Below, one piece after another: positions 33,227 to 41,239 of a stretch of DNA of 46,338 nucleotides. Source of the stretch: a bacterium. GTDB taxonomy: Bacteria; Elusimicrobiota; Elusimicrobia; Elusimicrobiales; UBA9959. The notes beneath the pieces are model-generated. The model worked only from the letters and a program-made list of their open reading frames with translations. It did not search any database and was not told the origin of the DNA. Location of the stretch: assembly GCA_021811315.1 (NCBI GenBank), contig JAJZPF010000019.1:1-46338 (forward strand), read 5' to 3'. Positions within the stretch are counted from its first letter, which is position 1; each line of letters starts with the position of its first letter. The position numbers were made by a program, and so were the translations under genes.

Positions 33227-34363
33227 TTAAACCCTGTTTTTCCGGCTTAACAGACCGGGCAGTTCCCCGGCTACCGCGGCTTCGATGGCGGCGCCGGGAG
33301 AGGGGTCTTTTCCCGCCTCGATGACGCCCAAAACCCCGCGCCGTTTAAGCTCCCCGGGCGTTTTAAAAAGGGATGCTCCGCAGACCACGATAGCCGGTTT
33401 GCCCAGGCGCGCCGCGGCCGCGATGGCCGCCCCGGGGGCCTTGCCGTAAAAAGTCTGGCTGTCGAAACAGCCTTCTCCGGTTATCAGGAGGTCCGCACTG
33501 GCCAGTTTTTTTTCGAAACAGGTCCTTTCCAGGACGAAAGCGGCCCCGTTTTCGAGTTCCGCCCCGAAAAAGGCCGCCAGCCCCGCCCCGAGCCCGCCGG
33601 CGGCCGCGCCGCCGCGCAGGGAGGAAATATTCAGGTTAAAATTATCTTTCACGACCCGCGCGTAATTGAGCAGCGCTTTCTCCATAAAAGCGACTTCCAG
33701 CGGGCCGGCCCCTTTCTGCGGGCCGAAGACGCGCGCCGACCCGAGCCTGCCGCAAAGCGGGTTCCGCACATCGGCCAGACCGATCACTTTAAATAAAGGG
33801 GACAGGCTGCTTTTTTTCTGGGAAAAAAGCAGCCTGCCCCCTTTTTCAATCTTTGCCAGGGAGGCGAGGCCGCGGGCGCCTTTCGCTATCGGGCGGCCCT
33901 TTGAGTCCAGCAAATCGAAGCCGAAAGCCTGCGCGCAGCCCGCGCCGCCGTCGTTCGAGGCGCTGCCGCCGAGGCCGACTATAATTTCCCGCGCGCCTTT
34001 TGACAAAGCCGCCGCTATCAATTGCCCCACCCCCCGGGTGGAAGCGTCCAGCGGCCGCAGTTTAGCGCCGCCCAGCCGCCACAGTCCCGAGGCCTCGGCC
34101 ATTTCCAGCACGGCCGTGCTCCCGGCCAGGAGCCAGCGCGCCGTCACCTTTTCGCCCAGCGGCCCCTCGACGCGGCTCCGCATTATTTTCCCGCCGAGGG
34201 CCGGGCGCAGCGCCCCGAGCAGGCCGTCGCCGCCGTCGGCGACCGGCAGAACCTCGACGGCGGCCCCCGGGAACGCCCGCCTGACGCCCCTTGCGGCGGC
34301 CGCGCCGGCCGCGGCGGCGGTCAGCGTTCCCTTGAAGGCGTTGGGGGCTATCAAAATCCTCAT
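33227..34363 (-). CDS. Glycerate 2-kinase (GlxK/GarK type) with an embedded palindrome
   Basis: A 378-residue glycerate kinase, type 1. It starts MRILIAPNAFKGTLTA, has the loop VADGGDGLLGAL (about residues 43-54) and the Gly-rich motif GLGGSASNDGGAGCAQAFGF (about 128-147). It phosphorylates glycerate to 2-phosphoglycerate. About residues 170-190 read GGRLLFSQKKSSLSPLF, an insertion compared with the family's usual short loop (judged from memory). It is encoded by a near-perfect 22-base inverted repeat (33795-33844). The reading frame is kept, so the enzyme may still work. It diverges from the radical SAM gene across 53 bases. TAGGA lies very close to the ATG. Confidence 0.9.
   Translation of the reverse strand: MRILIAPNAFKGTLTAAAAGAAAARGVRRAFPGAAVEVLPVADGGDGLLGALRPALGGKIMRSRVEGPLGEKVTARWLLAGSTAVLEMAEASGLWRLGGAKLRPLDASTRGVGQLIAAALSKGAREIIVGLGGSASNDGGAGCAQAFGFDLLDSKGRPIAKGARGLASLAKIEKGGRLLFSQKKSSLSPLFKVIGLADVRNPLCGRLGSARVFGPQKGAGPLEVAFMEKALLNYARVVKDNFNLNISSLRGGAAAGGLGAGLAAFFGAELENGAAFVLERTCFEKKLASADLLITGEGCFDSQTFYGKAPGAAIAAAARLGKPAIVVCGASLFKTPGELKRRGVLGVIEAGKDPSPGAAIEAAVAGELPGLLSRKNRV
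33795..33844. repeat. REP-like inverted repeat inside the glycerate kinase gene
   Basis: Arms 33795-33816 and 33823-33844 are 22 bases with one mismatch (33802 A versus G at the matching position) around a six-base loop. The arms begin AAAGGGGACAGGCTGC, sharing GGGGACAG with repeats at 112-145 and 17897-17910. It is read through in frame by the minus-strand glycerate kinase gene. Confidence 0.75.
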
Positions 34364-34401
34364 TCCTAAATGATAGAATAATAGAAAGCGAATTCCTAAA
34401 T
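34362..34401. repeat. Direct repeat in the glycerate kinase/radical SAM intergenic region
   Basis: ATTCCTAAAT occurs at 34362-34371 and again at 34392-34401, 30 bases apart (about three helical turns), in the 53-base divergent spacer. Such spacing could suit a regulator, but nothing else supports it. Confidence 0.3.
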
Positions 34402-34416
34402 CGGGCCGCGAAACAA

Positions 34417-35073
34417 ATGGAAATACAGAAACCCACCGTTGTTTACCGTTACAAGAACGGCCTATACGTCAACCTCACCAACAGCTGCCCCACGGCCTGC
34501 TCTTTCTGCGTCAAGAGGACCTGGAAGATGGACTACCGCGGCAGCAACCTGAACCTCGAGGGCGCGGAACCCTCCCCGGCCGAGGTCATAGCCCTGGCGA
34601 AAGAGCAGTGGGCGGCGCTGCCTTTCGAGGAACTTGTTTTCTGCGGCTACGGCGAGCCGACGATGCGCCTGGAGGCCATGCTCACCTGCGCGCGCCTTAT
34701 AAAGAACGGCCGCGCGGACCCGCTGCCGCGCGCGCTCAAGATCCGGCTGAACACGAACGGCCTCGCGAACGCCGTCTGGGGCCGCAACGTCGTCCCCGAA
34801 ATGAAAGGCCTTATAGATTCGGTGCACGTCAGCCTCAACACGGCGGATCCCGCGCAGTGGCTGGAACTGATGCGGCCCATGGAACCCTGGGCCGCCACGG
34901 GTTTCGAGAAAGTCAAAGAATTCATCAGGGAGTCCTCGATGCTGCTTCCCGAGGCCTTCGCCACCGCCGTCGAGGCCGAGGGGATAGACCTGGAGAAATT
35001 CAAAGCCCTGGCCGGGCAGCTCGGCGCCGAGCCGCGGCTCAGGCCCAGGCTGGAAGCGGAGAAAGCGCCGTGA
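34417..35073 (+). CDS. TatD family-associated radical SAM protein
   Basis: A 218-residue radical SAM protein. The cluster motif is C24-P-T-A-C28-S-F-C31 in VNLTNSCPTACSFCVKR, followed by VFCGYGEPTMRLEAM (the glycine-rich GxGEPT SAM-binding motif) and IRLNTNGLAN. This short form with an N-terminal YRYKNGLYVNLTN resembles proteins that occur with TatD nucleases; the substrate is unknown. Its stop codon overlaps the next gene's ATG by one base (35073), so the two are coupled. No TatD gene is in the window. Confidence 0.85.
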   Translation: MEIQKPTVVYRYKNGLYVNLTNSCPTACSFCVKRTWKMDYRGSNLNLEGAEPSPAEVIALAKEQWAALPFEELVFCGYGEPTMRLEAMLTCARLIKNGRADPLPRALKIRLNTNGLANAVWGRNVVPEMKGLIDSVHVSLNTADPAQWLELMRPMEPWAATGFEKVKEFIRESSMLLPEAFATAVEAEGIDLEKFKALAGQLGAEPRLRPRLEAEKAP

Positions 35074-35534
35074 TGGAAAGAAAAGCCCTGTTGCTTCTCC
35101 TCGCGGCGGCGGCTTTCGCGCTGGTCAGCGTGCCCAGCGTGCTTTTCAACAACGCTATAAAAAAATATTTCAGCTTCGTCGGCCACTGGAGCGTGGCCAA
35201 CATAAAGCCCTCCCGCACCGGCATCATCCCGCCCGCCAGGTCCCGCGCCGAAAGGCCGGTAGAACCGCCGCAGCCCGAGCTCCGGTTCGCTAAATTCTCG
35301 ATAAAGATCGCCGGCGCGAAAGACGTCAGGATAGCCGGGGATTTCAACAAGTGGAACCCGGAGGCCCTGTCCCTGGTAAAAAAGGACAGCAAGACCTGGG
35401 AAGCCCTGGTCCCGCTGCCGCCCGGCAGATACAAATATCTCTGCCGCATCGACGGGCAGGACGTCCTGGACCCGCTCAACCCCGACACCGACATGGAAGC
35501 CGGCCGCAAAGTCTCGGTACTGACGGTAAAGTGA
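35073..35534 (+). CDS. Membrane-anchored glycogen-binding (CBM48/AMPK-like) protein
   Basis: A 153-residue protein. An N-terminal hydrophobic helix (LLLLLAAAAFALVSVPSVLF) is an anchor or signal. A Pro-rich linker follows (residues about 47-68). The C-terminal half is a carbohydrate-binding module of the CBM48/AMPK-beta type: VRIAGDFNKWNPEALSLVK ... KTWEALVPLPPGRYKYLCRIDGQDVLDPLNPD. The W and the PGRYKY patch are typical starch-binding residues. The ATG overlaps the radical SAM gene's TGA, and the next gene (GH57-like, glucodextranase-C) begins one base after its stop. Together they suggest alpha-glucan binding at the envelope. Confidence 0.85.
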   Translation: MERKALLLLLAAAAFALVSVPSVLFNNAIKKYFSFVGHWSVANIKPSRTGIIPPARSRAERPVEPPQPELRFAKFSIKIAGAKDVRIAGDFNKWNPEALSLVKKDSKTWEALVPLPPGRYKYLCRIDGQDVLDPLNPDTDMEAGRKVSVLTVK

Positions 35535-35535
35535 A

Positions 35536-37227
35536 ATGCGCATGCATAAAATAACGGCGCTGCTCCTCCTCTCCCTTCTTTTCCCCCCTGTCCTCGGGGC
35601 GCAGCAGGCCGCGCTCTGGATACCGGCCGACGACGCCGGCGCCGAGGAAGTTATCGCCGCGCTGGAACAGGACCCGGGCCTGCGCCTGACGGCCGCGCTC
35701 ACCCCGCTCCCTAAAACTCTCGAGGAGCGCGTCAAAAAACTCGAGAGTTCCGGCCAGCTCGAACTCGCCCTGCGCCCCGCGGGGGATCCCCCGCTGCCCC
35801 TGCTGTATTACCCCTCCTCAACGCAGGTCAAATGGTCCGGCAAGCCGTCCACGGCCGCGCTCCAGACCGACCAGTATTTCCTGGCCCTCCGCCTCAGCCT
35901 GGCGAGGGACGCGGCGCTCAAGGTTTTCAAGAAAAACCTCTCCGGGCTGGTCAGCCCTCCCGGCGGCCTCACGGCGGACTATTTTCCCCTGGCCAGGGCC
36001 ATCGGAGTAAAGTGGATCGCCGCCGGTCCGCTGGCGTCCACCGCCGCCGCGGTGATGGAATCGGGCGGGGTTTACGCCGTGCCTTTTGCGCCTTTTTCGG
36101 CGGCCCGCCCGCCGGCCGCGGGGCCTTCTTTCGCCGTTTTCGACGAGACCTCCGCGGCCGACCCCGCCGCCCTCCGCGCGCTTCTGCTGGCCGAGCTTAA
36201 AGCCTTTTCGCCGCAAAAGACGCTGACCGTCTCCGAGGCGCTGAAACTCGCCCTCTCGACCGCGGCCGCCCCGGCTGAAATAGAGGCCGCCGCCTCGCCC
36301 TGGGCCGGAGATTACACTCCCTGGGCTTCGGCCCCCCTCCAGGCCGGCGCGCTAGCCGCCCTCGCGCAGACCAGGGCCGACCTCATGCTGCATCTCAACG
36401 CGGCCCAGGGAAATTATCTCAAGGCGTCCCCCGCCTTCGACGAGTATTTCTCCGCCGAAGAAGGCGGGAATCTGCGCGCCCTCGCCTCGGCCGAGGCGGA
36501 GACCGCGAGCGAAACGGAGATCGAGCTCCGGAACGCCCTGGGCAATGCCTACCGCCTTATGCAGAAAGCCCCCCCGTCCTGGGTGTTTTCAAGCCTGGCC
36601 GACGCGGTCTCGGGCCCGGCCCAGGCCGAAAAGCTCCAGGTTACGGCGCTGCCGGGAGGCTTCAGCATCAAGAACGTTTCCAGGCCCCCCGCGCCTCCCG
36701 CGAAAACCGCGGGGCTCCCGGAGACCGCCGATCCCAACCGGATCTGGAAACTGGACAGCTTCAGCGTCCAGTCCGGCACGGAAGGCGTCCTCGTGCAGTT
36801 CGCCCCCCTCGAACTGAACAATTCCCTTAAAAAAACTTCCGGCTTCAGCCACATAAGGCTGGACCTGTATATCGACGTGAACCACCGCCCGCGGGCGGGG
36901 ATGGCCCGCCCGCTCGAAGGCCGCCCTTTGAGGTTCTTCCCGGAGAACGCCTGGGAATACGCCCTTGAAGTCACGCCGGCCGGGGCGGCTCTTTATATAG
37001 CGACGCCCAGGGGCCCCGTTTCCGCCGGGGCCCTGCCGGTAAGGACCGAAGGCGGGCTGATCTCCGTGCGCGTGCCTTCGGCGCGGCTCAAAGGAAATCC
37101 CGGGCTCTGGGGCTACGCCGCCCTGCTGCTCGCTCCGAAGGAAGGCGGCGGCTTTACCATCACCGATCACATAGCCGGCGACATAGCCAACGGCTATATC
37201 TACGCGGTTCGCCCGGGGAAAAAATAG
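35536..37227 (+). CDS. Secreted GH57-like protein with glucodextranase C-terminal domain
   Basis: A 563-residue exported protein (signal peptide about 1-22, ending LGAQ). Residues about 60-240 resemble the (beta/alpha) barrel region of GH57/NodB-type enzymes: LSGLVSPPGGLTADYFPLARAIGVKWIAAGP matches the pattern G-W-P-x-G ... G-(F/I)-K-W, but I cannot find a clear catalytic glutamate, so it may be inactive. The last 170 residues (DSFSVQSGTEGVLVQFAPLELNN ... RLDLYIDVNHRPRAGMARPLEGR ... AWEYALEV) fit the glucodextranase C-terminal domain, which also ends some archaeal and bacterial amylopullulanases. It lies directly after a CBM48 gene. Probable role: alpha-glucan binding or hydrolysis outside the cytoplasm. 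Confidence 0.7.
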   Translation: MRMHKITALLLLSLLFPPVLGAQQAALWIPADDAGAEEVIAALEQDPGLRLTAALTPLPKTLEERVKKLESSGQLELALRPAGDPPLPLLYYPSSTQVKWSGKPSTAALQTDQYFLALRLSLARDAALKVFKKNLSGLVSPPGGLTADYFPLARAIGVKWIAAGPLASTAAAVMESGGVYAVPFAPFSAARPPAAGPSFAVFDETSAADPAALRALLLAELKAFSPQKTLTVSEALKLALSTAAAPAEIEAAASPWAGDYTPWASAPLQAGALAALAQTRADLMLHLNAAQGNYLKASPAFDEYFSAEEGGNLRALASAEAETASETEIELRNALGNAYRLMQKAPPSWVFSSLADAVSGPAQAEKLQVTALPGGFSIKNVSRPPAPPAKTAGLPETADPNRIWKLDSFSVQSGTEGVLVQFAPLELNNSLKKTSGFSHIRLDLYIDVNHRPRAGMARPLEGRPLRFFPENAWEYALEVTPAGAALYIATPRGPVSAGALPVRTEGGLISVRVPSARLKGNPGLWGYAALLLAPKEGGGFTITDHIAGDIANGYIYAVRPGKK

Positions 37228-37242
37228 AAGGACGGAGGGGAT

Positions 37243-37998
37243 ATGGCCGACAGGGATAAAATAGTTTCTTTCACGGATTCCTACCTCGATTCAAAAAAGA
37301 TCAAAGACGCTTCGCAGAACGGGCTGCAGGCCGAAGGCCGGCCGGTAGTGAAAAAGATCGCTTTCGGGGTTTCCGCCTCGCTCGAATGCATAAAGCGCGC
37401 GGCGGACTGCGGCGCTGACATGCTTATAGTCCACCACGGCCTGCTCTGGGGCGCTTCCCAGCCTTTCACGGGACCTTTCAAGCGCAAGCTGGAAACGCTT
37501 TTCAAGACCGGCCTCTCCCTCTGCGCCTGGCATCTGCCCCTGGACAAGCATCCTGTGGTCGGCAATAACGCGCGGCTGCTTAAGATGCTCGGCGCCGGGA
37601 GCCTGAAGCCTTTCGGCGGTTACGACGGGGAGACCATAGGCTTCAGCGGGACCTTCCCCAAGCCCCTTTTAATGGCCGACATAGCCGCCGCGCTGGCCAT
37701 AAAGCTGGACGCGGAGCCGCTCTGCTTCAGGTTCGGGACCGAAAAAATAAGGACCGCCGGCGTGGTAAGCGGCGGCGCGGCCCGGATGTTCGAGCAGGCG
37801 GTGGCCGCCGGGCTGGACCTCTATATCACCGGCGAGGCCGGCGAATTCGTACAGGAATTCGCGCGCGAAAGCCGCGCGAACTTCGTCTCCGCCGGGCATT
37901 ACAATACCGAGAAGCCCGGCGTCATAGCGCTGGCCGAAGTGCTCGAAAAAAAATTCAAGGTAAAGACGGAATTCATAGACATCCCGAATCCCGCCTGA
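37243..37998 (+). CDS. Nif3-like dinuclear metal centre protein
   Basis: A 251-residue protein of the NIF3/YbgI (GTP cyclohydrolase 1 type 2) family. Metal ligands are visible in LIVHHGLLWG (H64, H65), WHLPLDKHPVVGNNA (Asp) and near the C terminus AGHYNTEKPGV (His, Glu). The insert domain of the longest members is absent. These proteins form hexameric rings with two metals per subunit; the substrate is still debated. A strong GGAGGGG precedes the ATG. Confidence 0.95.
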   Translation: MADRDKIVSFTDSYLDSKKIKDASQNGLQAEGRPVVKKIAFGVSASLECIKRAADCGADMLIVHHGLLWGASQPFTGPFKRKLETLFKTGLSLCAWHLPLDKHPVVGNNARLLKMLGAGSLKPFGGYDGETIGFSGTFPKPLLMADIAAALAIKLDAEPLCFRFGTEKIRTAGVVSGGAARMFEQAVAAGLDLYITGEAGEFVQEFARESRANFVSAGHYNTEKPGVIALAEVLEKKFKVKTEFIDIPNPA

Positions 37999-38054
37999 GG
38001 CCGGGCCGGAAGTTTTTGTAGAATAAACGCATATTCCGTTTACAGGGGGCTATC

Positions 38055-38660
38055 ATGAAGGATCTTAAACTAGTTATTCCTATGCTGCTGCTGGCCGGCG
38101 CCTGCGCGAGCTCCGGCGTGCCTTTCGAGCAGCGCCCGCTGGCCTGCGTGATGCCTTTCGCTTATTCGGCCTCCGACCCGCAATACGCCTCCAGCGTGAC
38201 CGGGCTGCAGGACGCGCTCACCGCTTCCCTGATGCAGACCTCTAAAATACGGCTGGTGGAGCGCGCCCGCGTGGACGCGGCCATGAAAGAGCTGCAGCTC
38301 GCCTCCGCCGGCGTGGTGGACTCCGCCACCGCCGCCCAGGTGGGCAAGCTGATAGGCGCGCGCTACGCGGTGCTCGGCTCGATAACGGCCCTCTCGGTGA
38401 ACGACGAGTGGCGGAGCGTGAAGATAGCGGAAAAGACCGACCGCAAAGTCGAAGTCGCCGCCGAGGCTAGGCTGGTGAACCTGGAGACCGGCGAGCTGCT
38501 AGGCGCCGGCAGGGTGGTCGGCAAGGCCAAGAGCTCCGAGAAACACGCTTTCGGCGGGAAAATAGGGGAGCTGGCCAAGCCGGAAGCCATAATCCAGCTG
38601 GCCATCATGGACCTTACCGACGACCTCGCGAAGGACCTGGTGAAGAATATCGGGAAATAA
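38055..38660 (+). CDS. CsgG/FlgO-like lipoprotein
   Basis: A 201-residue lipoprotein. The lipobox LLLAGAC puts the lipidated cysteine at residue 17. The body fits the CsgG/FlgO-type domain: VTGLQDALTASLMQTSKIRLVERARVDAAMKELQL, then GKLIGARYAVLGSITAL and VEVAAEARLVNLETGELLGAGRVVG. CsgG forms curli secretion pores, but short members like this lack the long pore segment and are usually accessory outer-membrane or periplasmic lipoproteins. AGGGGG precedes the ATG. The adenylate cyclase-RDD gene follows after 36 bases. Confidence 0.82.
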   Translation: MKDLKLVIPMLLLAGACASSGVPFEQRPLACVMPFAYSASDPQYASSVTGLQDALTASLMQTSKIRLVERARVDAAMKELQLASAGVVDSATAAQVGKLIGARYAVLGSITALSVNDEWRSVKIAEKTDRKVEVAAEARLVNLETGELLGAGRVVGKAKSSEKHAFGGKIGELAKPEAIIQLAIMDLTDDLAKDLVKNIGK

Positions 38661-38696
38661 AACCGGTCCGGGAGCGGCCGGGAAGACGGCAATTAT

Positions 38697-39887
38697 ATGG
38701 AAACCAGGAACATAGCTATAATGCTGACGGATATAAAGGGGTTCACCTCCAAGACCGCCTCTTTCTCCCGCGCCCAGACCCAGGAAATGCTGTCGAAGCA
38801 CCGCGAGCTCGTCCTCCCCGTCATAGAAAAGTTCGGCGGCCGCCTGGTCAAGACCATCGGGGACGCTTTCCTGGCGGCTTTCAACAGTTCCACCGACGCC
38901 GTGATCTGCGGCGTAGAGGTCCAGGCGGTATTGCGGGCGCACAACGAAGGCAAAAACCCGGCCGAGAAGATAGAGATACGCATAGCCATAAACTCCGGCG
39001 AAGTGGTCATCCATGACGACGGCGATATCTACGGCGACGCCGTGAACATAACCTCGCGCCTCGAGAGCATCGCCGAAGCCGGGGAAGTGTTCTTCACCGA
39101 GTCGGTCTACCTGTCGATGAACAAGAAGGAAGTCCCTTCCAGCGAGATCGGCTACAGGCAGTTCAAAGGCATACCCGAAAAGATAAAAGTTTTCCGCGTG
39201 CTCAGGGAAACCCCGGTAGGCGCGCAGCCCCCGGGCGAAGCCCAAAGCGCGGTCCCGCCGGAATCCGCGCTCCCCGCCGCTGCCGCCGCGAACGCAAGAA
39301 CCGCCGCAGCCGGCTTCTGGCGCAGGCTCGGCTCGCTTCTGGCCGACGTCGCCATCATACTTATAATCCTGAACACCTTCGGCCTGCAATCCTGCGGCAG
39401 CGCCAGATGGGAAAGAAAAGACAAGATCGGATCGCAGGAATTCGCCGTCGACAACGTGCGCCTTAACCAGGACGGCGTAACCATAAACGGCAAAAAGGGC
39501 GAAGTGCTTACCCTCGGCAAGGACGGGGCCGAGATGAAGGATCCCGCGCACCCTGAAAAAAAATGGACGCGGGATGAAAGTTCCGAATTGCGGTTAGGCC
39601 CCGGAGAGGAAGGGAAAAAACATATACCGCTGAAGATGCTGCTCTGGGCCCTGTACGGCGCGGTGCTGATCTGGCGCTTCGGCGCTACCCCCGGCATGAA
39701 AATTCTCAAACTTAAAGCCGTGGACTTCGCCTCAGGAGGGCCCCTGACCGCGGATAAGGCGTTCCTGAGGGCTTTCTTCTCCCTGGTATCTTTATTCTGT
39801 TTGCTGGGTTATATCTGGGCGCTATGGGAAAAAGACGGGCGCACCTGGCATGACATTATCGCGGGAACCCGGGTAATAAAAACTTAG
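38697..39887 (+). CDS. Class III adenylate cyclase fused to an RDD membrane domain
   Basis: A 396-residue protein. Residues about 5-180 are a class III cyclase with all key residues: metal ligands D12 (LTDIKGFT) and D56 (IGDAF), adenine-selecting K52 and D110, and transition-state N117 and R121 (NITSRLES). It should therefore make cAMP. Residues about 205-396 are an RDD-family membrane domain: FWRRLGSLLADVAIILIIL, WRFGATPGMKILKLKAVD, FLRAFFSLVSLFCLLGYIWALWEKDGRTWHDIIAGTRVI. It has about three membrane helices, with a polar loop of about 90 residues (225-315) that may sense a signal. The catalytic domain lies at the N terminus, before the membrane. A terminator follows at 39905-39942. Confidence 0.9.
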   Translation: METRNIAIMLTDIKGFTSKTASFSRAQTQEMLSKHRELVLPVIEKFGGRLVKTIGDAFLAAFNSSTDAVICGVEVQAVLRAHNEGKNPAEKIEIRIAINSGEVVIHDDGDIYGDAVNITSRLESIAEAGEVFFTESVYLSMNKKEVPSSEIGYRQFKGIPEKIKVFRVLRETPVGAQPPGEAQSAVPPESALPAAAAANARTAAAGFWRRLGSLLADVAIILIILNTFGLQSCGSARWERKDKIGSQEFAVDNVRLNQDGVTINGKKGEVLTLGKDGAEMKDPAHPEKKWTRDESSELRLGPGEEGKKHIPLKMLLWALYGAVLIWRFGATPGMKILKLKAVDFASGGPLTADKAFLRAFFSLVSLFCLLGYIWALWEKDGRTWHDIIAGTRVIKT

Positions 39888-39904
39888 GTTTATTTATTCC
39901 ACCG

Positions 39905-39942
39905 ATAGAAACCGCCGCAGGAAAGCCTGCGGCGGTTTCTAT
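39905..39942. terminator. Strong stem-loop terminator between convergent genes
   Basis: A perfect 17-base stem (39905-39921 with 39926-39942; core AAACCGCCGCAGG) with loop AAAG. T-rich ends are short. It lies 17 bases after the adenylate cyclase gene and upstream of the convergent MFS gene's end. Confidence 0.85.
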
Positions 39943-40009
39943 TGGCGGGACCGGTCCTTCCTCGGTCGCCGTCCCCCGTCTTATTGCCGCCTTGCGTCCC
40001 GGCCGCTTT

Positions 40010-41239
40010 TCACGGTTTCCAGGCCACCCTGGGGATAAGCAGCGCGAAAAAGGAAAGGGCCAGCACGGCGGCGGCGTTGTAGGCGATGCAGAAATTCACC
40101 GACAGGCTCTCGGCCAGCATCCCGTTCAGCATGAAAGTGGCCGGCAGCACGGCGTAGGCCAGCGTGGTCAGCACCGAGAAGAAGCGGCCCTTCATCGCGT
40201 CGGGCACGGTGGTCTGGAAAAGGGTAAGGACCACGGCGTTACCCGCGCCGAGCGCCGCCCCGGCGCCGAAAAGCAGGGCGCAGATGGCGTATTTATCCCC
40301 GGTAAAATAGAGCCCGCCGAAGGAAAGCCCCACCGCCAGGAGCGAGCCGAAGAACCACCAGTAAATGTTCCCGTAAGACTTTTTAAAGCTGAGCCCTATG
40401 GCCAGGACGGAGGAGCCAAGCGCGAAGAAAGTCTCGAACACGGCCAGCCAGGTCACGGATTCGTTCAGCGTGAACTTGACTATCATCGGGATGAGGATCA
40501 GGATCGGCCCGACGAAGAAGTTGAAAGCCGCGAAAGAGAGGATAAGCCAGAGCAGGGGCTTATTGTCGTAGATATAGGACAGGCCTTCCCGGAACTCCGC
40601 GATAAAGGAGCTCTCCGTCCTCGCTTCTGGCTTCAAAGTCGTCTTTATGCCCCAGACCGCCGCGAAAGAAGCGGCGAAGCTCAAAGCGTTGAACAGGAAA
40701 GCCCCGGCCACGCCCGCGGCGGCCATCACCACGCTGCCCAGCGCCGACCCTATCACGTTGGAGAACTGCATCACGGAGGAATCCGCGGCCACGGCCTGCG
40801 GCATTTTTTCTTCGGAGGTAAGCTTCAGGATGGAAGCCGCCACCGCCGACTCGAACAGGGGGCCGAAGCCGGAGATAAGGAAGCAGATAGAGTAAAGCCA
40901 GTAAAGATTGAGGCTGCCGGTCCAGAGCAGCAGGGCCAGGGAGAGCGTAAGGAAAGCCCGGGCCGCGTCGGCCGCCAGCATCACCCTGCGCTTGTCCGAC
41001 CTGTCCGAGAGCGTGCCCAGCAGCGGCCCGAAGACCACTATCGGCAGCACGTTCACGGCCATGATCAGCCCGAGGTGGAACTTGGAATTCTCCCCGGCCT
41101 TCGAGATCACCCACCAGGCTATGGCTATCGAAAAGAATTTATCCCCGACCGCGGAGATCACCCGGCCCGCGAACAGCCTGCGGAAATCGGCGAAGAGCGC
41201 CAGCGGGTGGGCCCTTACCTCGGCTATTATTTCGCGCAT
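40010..41239 (-). CDS. MFS transporter
   Basis: A 409-residue major facilitator protein when started at MREIIAEVRAHP (41239), which has AAGGGG upstream; a longer frame begins at 41260. About 12 hydrophobic helices are visible with the family pattern in loop 2-3 (GTLSDRSDKRRVMLAADAARAFL). It resembles the MFS group of enterobactin exporter EntS and related drug or macrolide exporters (FRRLFAGRVISAVGDKFFSIAIAWWV). Substrate not known; an exporter is likely. It overlaps the upstream GT-C gene by 13 bases. Confidence 0.85.
   Translation of the reverse strand: MREIIAEVRAHPLALFADFRRLFAGRVISAVGDKFFSIAIAWWVISKAGENSKFHLGLIMAVNVLPIVVFGPLLGTLSDRSDKRRVMLAADAARAFLTLSLALLLWTGSLNLYWLYSICFLISGFGPLFESAVAASILKLTSEEKMPQAVAADSSVMQFSNVIGSALGSVVMAAAGVAGAFLFNALSFAASFAAVWGIKTTLKPEARTESSFIAEFREGLSYIYDNKPLLWLILSFAAFNFFVGPILILIPMIVKFTLNESVTWLAVFETFFALGSSVLAIGLSFKKSYGNIYWWFFGSLLAVGLSFGGLYFTGDKYAICALLFGAGAALGAGNAVVLTLFQTTVPDAMKGRFFSVLTTLAYAVLPATFMLNGMLAESLSVNFCIAYNAAAVLALSFFALLIPRVAWKP

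Noticed and set aside
38055..38660. Curli secretion channel CsgG as part of a curli system
   Set aside because: The protein is short and no CsgA, B, E or F genes are nearby; it is only a domain relative.
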